From: an uncultured Collinsella sp.
Lineage (GTDB): Bacteria; Actinomycetota; Coriobacteriia; Coriobacteriales; Coriobacteriaceae
Assembly (NCBI GenBank): GCA_902491765.1
Contig: CABUIY010000013.1
Location: forward strand, 1 to 55,688
Direction: 5' to 3'
DNA: 55,688 nt
A program made the position numbers and the translations under genes. Below are positions 55,163-55,688 of the stretch, piece by piece (positions within the stretch are counted from its first letter, which is position 1; the number at the start of each line of letters is the position of its first letter). The notes under the pieces were generated by a model. The model was not told the DNA's origin, made no database searches, and was given only the letters and a program-made list of their open reading frames with translations.

Positions 55163-55657
55163 TTACTCCTTAACGGTTTTCTGTAGCAGGCAGACGGCCC
55201 AGGCGCCGATTCCCTCGCCCTGGCCTTCCCAACCGAGTTTTTCGGTCGTAGTGGCGGCGACGCCCACGTTTTCGACGTCAACGCCCAGGGCATGGGCAAG
55301 GTTGGCACGCATGGCATCGCGGTGCGGGGTGATCTTAGGCTGCTGGCAGGCAATGGTGCAATCGGCATCGACAAACTCGAAGCCCAGCTCGCGCGCGTAG
55401 TCCATCACGCGAGCGAGCAGCACCATCGAATCGGCACCCTCATAGGCGGGGTCGGTATCGGGGAATAGCTTGCCAATGTCTCCCCCACGGCAGGCGCCCA
55501 GAATGGCGTCGGCCAAGGCGTGCGCGAGCACATCGGCATCCGAGTGGCCCAGCAGGCCGCGCTCGTAGGGAATGTCGACACCGCCGATGATACATCGACG
55601 CCCCTCCACCAGACGGTGAACGTCGTAGCCATGGCCAATGCGCAGGTTACTGAACAT
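55163..55657 (-). CDS. ispF: 2-C-methyl-D-erythritol 2,4-cyclodiphosphate synthase
   Basis: Fifth enzyme of the MEP isoprenoid pathway, cyclising CDP-methylerythritol phosphate. The 164-residue protein has RIGHGYDVHRL with the metal-binding Asp/His, LLGHSDADVLAHALADAILGA, GDIGKLFPDTDP and the C-terminal GVAATTTEKLGWEGQGEGI. The ATG start overlaps the end of the upstream gene by 11 nt. The trimer acts in the cytoplasm. Confidence 0.96.
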   Translation of the reverse strand: MFSNLRIGHGYDVHRLVEGRRCIIGGVDIPYERGLLGHSDADVLAHALADAILGACRGGDIGKLFPDTDPAYEGADSMVLLARVMDYARELGFEFVDADCTIACQQPKITPHRDAMRANLAHALGVDVENVGVAATTTEKLGWEGQGEGIGAWAVCLLQKTVKE

Positions 55658-55688
55658 GGGGAAGGTCCTCTCCCTCGGCCATGCGGCC
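55647..55688 (-). CDS. 3' end of an upstream gene, probably ispD
   Basis: Thirteen codons (GRMAEGEDLPHVQ) and a TAA at 55647-55649 are open to the window edge and overlap the ispF start by 11 nt. The peptide is too short to identify. ispD commonly precedes ispF in this pathway order, so ispD is an inference from synteny only. Confidence 0.4.
   Translation of the reverse strand, partial: GRMAEGEDLPHVQ

Overview
The window is a 55.7 kb chromosomal segment of a high-GC bacterium. Gene content, protein sequence style and gene order point to class Coriobacteriia (Actinomycetota), most likely Collinsella or a close relative; this is my recognition, not a database result. Most of it is a housekeeping core for translation, transcription and fatty-acid synthesis on the minus strand. 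Sugar, iron, transport and regulatory modules are interleaved with it.

Layout. 1-3535 (minus): type II fatty-acid cluster fabH-acpP-fabK-fabD-fabG (fabG cut by the window edge), with birA divergent. 4605-8017 (minus): str operon rpsL-rpsG-fusA-rpsJ, with tuf lying elsewhere. 8195-10402: an ECF sigma/anti-sigma pair enclosed by two 191-bp hairpin repeats. 10473-20952 (minus): rplJ-rplL (with an L10 leader), galU and rpoB-rpoC, each unit closed by its own terminator. 21460-31302: aminotransferase, a hypothetical protein, a DNA glycosylase, a GH13 amylase, an MFS carrier, a FeoA-FeoB fusion under a tandem metal-type operator, an esterase and a free PTS EIIA-Glc. 31484-40804 (plus): asnS, a WYL-type regulator, a TrpXYZ-type ABC importer, MscS, and a two-gene operon of a cytoplasmic BMP-domain fusion plus a metallophosphoesterase. 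41092-45473 (minus): rplA, rplK, nusG, secE, tRNA-Trp, rpmG, tuf and tRNAs Met, Thr and Tyr. 45897-49710: a beta-glucoside cassette (RpiR regulator, GH1, PTS EIIBC) apparently inserted between tRNA genes. 50243-51883: tRNA-Thr and an HTH-HipA-like kinase with a 61-bp palindromic promoter. 51911-55688 (minus): probable ispD end, ispF, cysS, rlmB and a NYN-domain gene.

The most unusual content is intergenic. There are several families of long hairpins (called A, B and C here). In A and B, sequence differences between copies are compensatory, so base pairing is kept. There is also a family of GGGACAGG repeats (D) that bracket accessory modules in inverted orientation, a 62-bp tandem repeat, and a pair of 47-bp inverted repeats. 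The best candidates for undescribed biology are the HTH-HipA kinase with its palindrome, the repeat-bounded sigma module, and the BMP-fusion/phosphoesterase pair.
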